DNA of 14,439 bases from Propionibacterium sp. (GTDB taxonomy: Bacteria > Actinomycetota > Actinomycetes > Propionibacteriales > Propionibacteriaceae). Both the position numbers and the translations under genes were made by a program. This document shows positions 13,685 through 14,439 of this stretch, piece by piece. Within the stretch, counting starts at the first letter, position 1, and each line of letters opens with the position of its first letter. Below the pieces are notes generated by a model. It was given only the letters and a program-made list of their open reading frames with translations. It was not told where the DNA came from and did no database searches. The stretch is taken from NCBI GenBank assembly GCA_012719335.1, contig JAAYAO010000348.1:1-14439 (forward strand), written 5' to 3'.

Positions 13685-14439
13685 TCAGATCGCGATGCGC
13701 AGGCCGGGACGGGCCACCTCGATCGGCCCGGAGTAGGCCTCGGCGGCACCGGCGAGGGTGGCCTCGACATCGGCCCAGGGTGCGATGTGGGTGAGCACCA
13801 GGGCGCCCACCCCGGCCGCGGCGGCGGCCTCCCCGGCTTGGCGTCCGGTCAGGTGGACGCCCTCGGGCACGTTGGTCTGGTCGGCGAAACCGGCCTCGGC
13901 CAGCAGTACGTCGGCGCCGGTGGCCAACTCGACCAATGCCGCACAGGGGCCGGTGTCGCCCGAATAGACCAGGCTGCGTCCGTCCGCCTCCAGCCGAATC
14001 GCGTAGGCCTCCACCGGGTGCGCGACCCGGGCGACCCGCAAGGCGAAGGGCCCGATGCGGTCGGGGTCGGTGATCGGCTGGTACCGGTAGGTGCCTTCGA
14101 GTTTGGCCAGTTCGGGGGCCAGCGCCCCGGGGGTGGCGGGGGTCGCCAGTTCGGCCTGGGCCAGGCGGGTCATCGCGTCGGCGGGGGCGAGCAGCGGCAA
14201 CCGCTGCCACCGGTCGGCCAGCGGGTGCCGGGCGGCGACGTGCAGGGCCACCGCATCGAGGCTGTGGTCGGCGTGCAGGTGCGACAGGATCAGCCCGTCC
14301 AGCTCGGTCACGTCGGTGACGCCGTACAGCGCACCGAAGGCGCCGGGACCGAGGTCGAGCACCACCTGCCCCCGATCGGTGCGCACCAGATAACAGGAGG
14401 CGGGATTGTCCGGCCCCGAGGCCGAACCGGACGAGCCGA
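13685..14439 (-). CDS. MBL-fold metallo-hydrolase, Rv1339-like, N-terminus outside window
   Basis: This is a zinc-dependent metallo-beta-lactamase-fold phosphodiesterase-type enzyme. The first visible residues, [18 protein letters not shown], show that the true start is a few codons beyond the right edge, so the 5' end is missing. The metal site is [11 protein letters not shown] (HxHxDH), followed by [23 protein letters not shown] and LTHIAPW, the fold of tRNase Z-related and class II cyclic-nucleotide enzymes. In Mycobacterium the same gene order holds: Rv1339 before rphA and the rdgB homologue. Rv1339 has been reported as an atypical cAMP phosphodiesterase, so cAMP breakdown is a reasonable but unproven guess here. 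A GTG at 14386 is internal to the conserved region and is not the start. Confidence 0.9.
   Translation of the reverse strand, partial: GSSGSASGPDNPASCYLVRTDRGQVVLDLGPGAFGALYGVTDVTELDGLILSHLHADHSLDAVALHVAARHPLADRWQRLPLLAPADAMTRLAQAELATPATPGALAPELAKLEGTYRYQPITDPDRIGPFALRVARVAHPVEAYAIRLEADGRSLVYSGDTGPCAALVELATGADVLLAEAGFADQTNVPEGVHLTGRQAGEAAAAAGVGALVLTHIAPWADVEATLAGAAEAYSGPIEVARPGLRIAI

Noticed and set aside
12921..14210. Longer version of rph reaching into the MBL gene
   Set aside because: The added residues are a low-complexity shadow of the MBL gene. The conserved RNase PH N-terminus begins at 13640.

Overview
The window is about 14.4 kb of high-GC DNA from an actinobacterium. The evidence is GC-rich third codon positions, frequent GTG starts, several starts of the form TANNNT-6/7 nt-ATG/GTG (typical leaderless promoters), and actinobacterial families: DUF5997 beside a LysR-type substrate-binding protein, DUF3618, a GroES paralogue, and the MBL–rph–rdgB order seen in Mycobacterium (Rv1339–rphA–Rv1341). 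A propionibacterial relative is plausible, but the sequence alone does not fix the genus. I see no transposase, integrase, phage gene or CRISPR array. This is mostly ordinary chromosome with some unusual repeats.

Left part (1–3735). A 3'-truncated long-chain acyl-CoA ligase lies on the minus strand, preceded by an unrecognised 162–170 aa protein gene. A gene-free stretch (1680–2115) follows, holding a duplicated ~110 bp element with a palindromic core and an 18 bp tandem repeat. Then come a DUF5997 gene (minus) and a LysR-type substrate-binding protein without a DNA-binding domain (plus), fired back to back from two mirror-image leaderless promoters. The latter converges on a lipoprotein gene.

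Middle part (3736–9752). The RNA ligase rtcB (plus) is closed by a strong hairpin. Next are a secreted choice-of-anchor I beta-propeller protein ending in an incomplete sorting motif, a YdcZ-type DMT transporter, and a convergent two-gene unit (DUF3618 membrane protein then GroES-like protein, GTGA overlap). Divergent from that unit is a bcp/PrxQ peroxiredoxin without the usual resolving cysteine, followed 8 nt later by tRNA-Leu(UAG). A four-unit palindromic repeat and a hairpin separate the tRNA from the aquaporin gene.

Right part (9753–14439). aqpZ is on the minus strand. A minus-strand nucleotide-metabolism cluster follows: MBL-fold hydrolase (5' end outside the window), rph, rdgB, thyA and dfrA. 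The last four are joined by overlaps or a 2 nt gap, which implies one coupled unit for tRNA 3' processing, removal of non-canonical NTPs, dTMP synthesis and folate recycling. The dihydrofolate reductase carries a ~75-residue N-terminal extension encoded partly by 27 bp tandem repeats, and related repeat sequence lies inverted just past its stop codon.
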